DNA of 64,000 bases. Origin: Acetobacter oryzoeni. GTDB taxonomy: Bacteria; Pseudomonadota; Alphaproteobacteria; Acetobacterales; Acetobacteraceae. Both the position numbers and the translations under genes were made by a program. The notes under the pieces were generated by a model. The model searched no databases. It was given only the letters and a program-made list of their open reading frames with translations, and had not been told where the DNA came from. The stretch spans positions 2,301,001 through 2,365,000 of the forward strand of contig NZ_CP042808.1 of assembly GCF_004014775.2 (NCBI RefSeq). Reading direction: 5' to 3'. Positions 63,819 to 64,000 of the stretch are shown one piece after another (position 1 is the stretch's first letter; each line of letters begins with the position of its first letter).

Positions 63819-64000
63819 ATGAAATCATCTTTTTTACATCGGTCCTTCCGTTTTCTGGCCGTTGTTCCAGCATATATCTCACTGCCAACCCTGCCCTGCC
63901 TGCTTCTGGCATCAACATCTTCTTTGGCTGCTACAGCAACACCCACCGCTAGCACGCAGCCTGCTTCGGCGCATTCTGTCTCTCCTGGACGAAAGCATGC
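63819..64000 (+). CDS. Start of an exported protein, runs off the right edge
   Basis: ATG 63819 follows AGGA at nine bases and opens a frame to the window end (about 60 codons). It encodes a long signal peptide (basic HRSFRF, hydrophobic core, likely cut after SLAA) and a Thr/Ala/Ser/Pro-rich mature start. Long signals of this type are common on TonB-dependent receptors of acetic acid bacteria, and such a receptor would fit after an ABC importer, but no receptor domain is visible yet. Confidence 0.65.
   Translation, partial: MKSSFLHRSFRFLAVVPAYISLPTLPCLLLASTSSLAATATPTASTQPASAHSVSPGRKH

Noticed and set aside
1..64000. CRISPR array, insertion sequence, prophage or rRNA operon
   Set aside because: No regularly spaced repeats, transposase or phage structural motifs, or rRNA-like stretches were seen on either strand.

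Overview
The window looks like chromosomal DNA from an acetic acid bacterium, most likely Acetobacter or a close relative (Acetobacteraceae, Alphaproteobacteria). The evidence is a fused transaldolase/phosphoglucose isomerase set in a complete pentose-phosphate and gluconate operon, a short-form 6-phosphogluconate dehydrogenase, an acetate transporter of the SatP family, an L-lactate permease, and alphaproteobacterial markers (DUF1489, MidA/NDUFAF7, DUF2272, DUF1636-CobW). Genus assignment is inference. There is no rRNA, insertion sequence, prophage or CRISPR array. Two tRNA genes are present: Arg(ACG) and Glu(TTC).

Layout. 0-1.5 kb: a cobalamin riboswitch reads leftwards into a DUF1636 metal-binding protein and a truncated CobW GTPase. 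1.6-7 kb: MarR plus a FUSC exporter, SatP, a 3-hydroxyisobutyryl-CoA hydrolase, a flavin reductase and a small membrane protein. 7-10.8 kb: znuABC and a divergent zur share a perfect Zur-type inverted repeat; zur is coupled to an unrecognised gene. 11-18.4 kb: an H1-like basic protein, mtnA, ybaK, a DUF2272 lipoprotein, cysK and guaA. 18.4-35.6 kb: tRNA-Arg, a sugar MFS porter, two paralogous lytic transglycosylase-SPOR proteins, lldP, a run from hldD to pgeF with a lipoprotein, a Wzm/Wzt export pair, a YnfA-family protein, a CorA-type transporter, hisC and an ankyrin protein. 35.9-45 kb: tkt, tal-pgi, gnd, a Cof-type phosphatase, pgl, rpiA and gntK, all on one strand and nearly contiguous. 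45-54 kb: an iron/cobalamin-type binding protein, a ClC channel with CBS domains, a quinone oxidoreductase, yggS, kup, hemW and DUF1489. 54-64 kb: a secreted three-repeat protein, tRNA-Glu, then an accessory-looking catabolic and transport cluster.

How the genes work together. The 35.9-45 kb operon would take gluconate or glucose 6-phosphate through the oxidative and non-oxidative pentose phosphate pathway; this suits organisms that oxidise sugars in the periplasm and lean on this pathway. The 54.8-64 kb cluster is the most novel-looking part. It holds a Tat-exported FAD amine oxidase translationally coupled to a cytochrome c, an M20 carbamoylase-type amidohydrolase, a GhrA-like 2-hydroxyacid dehydrogenase, a DDAH-like guanidine hydrolase, a divergent LysR regulator, a polar amino-acid ABC transporter with fused binding protein and permease, and the start of an exported protein. 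I infer a pathway for a guanidino or ureido amino compound. The substrate is unknown.

Limits: functions come from motif recognition in translated sequence. No database search or alignment was run, so start sites, operators and terminators are judged by eye.
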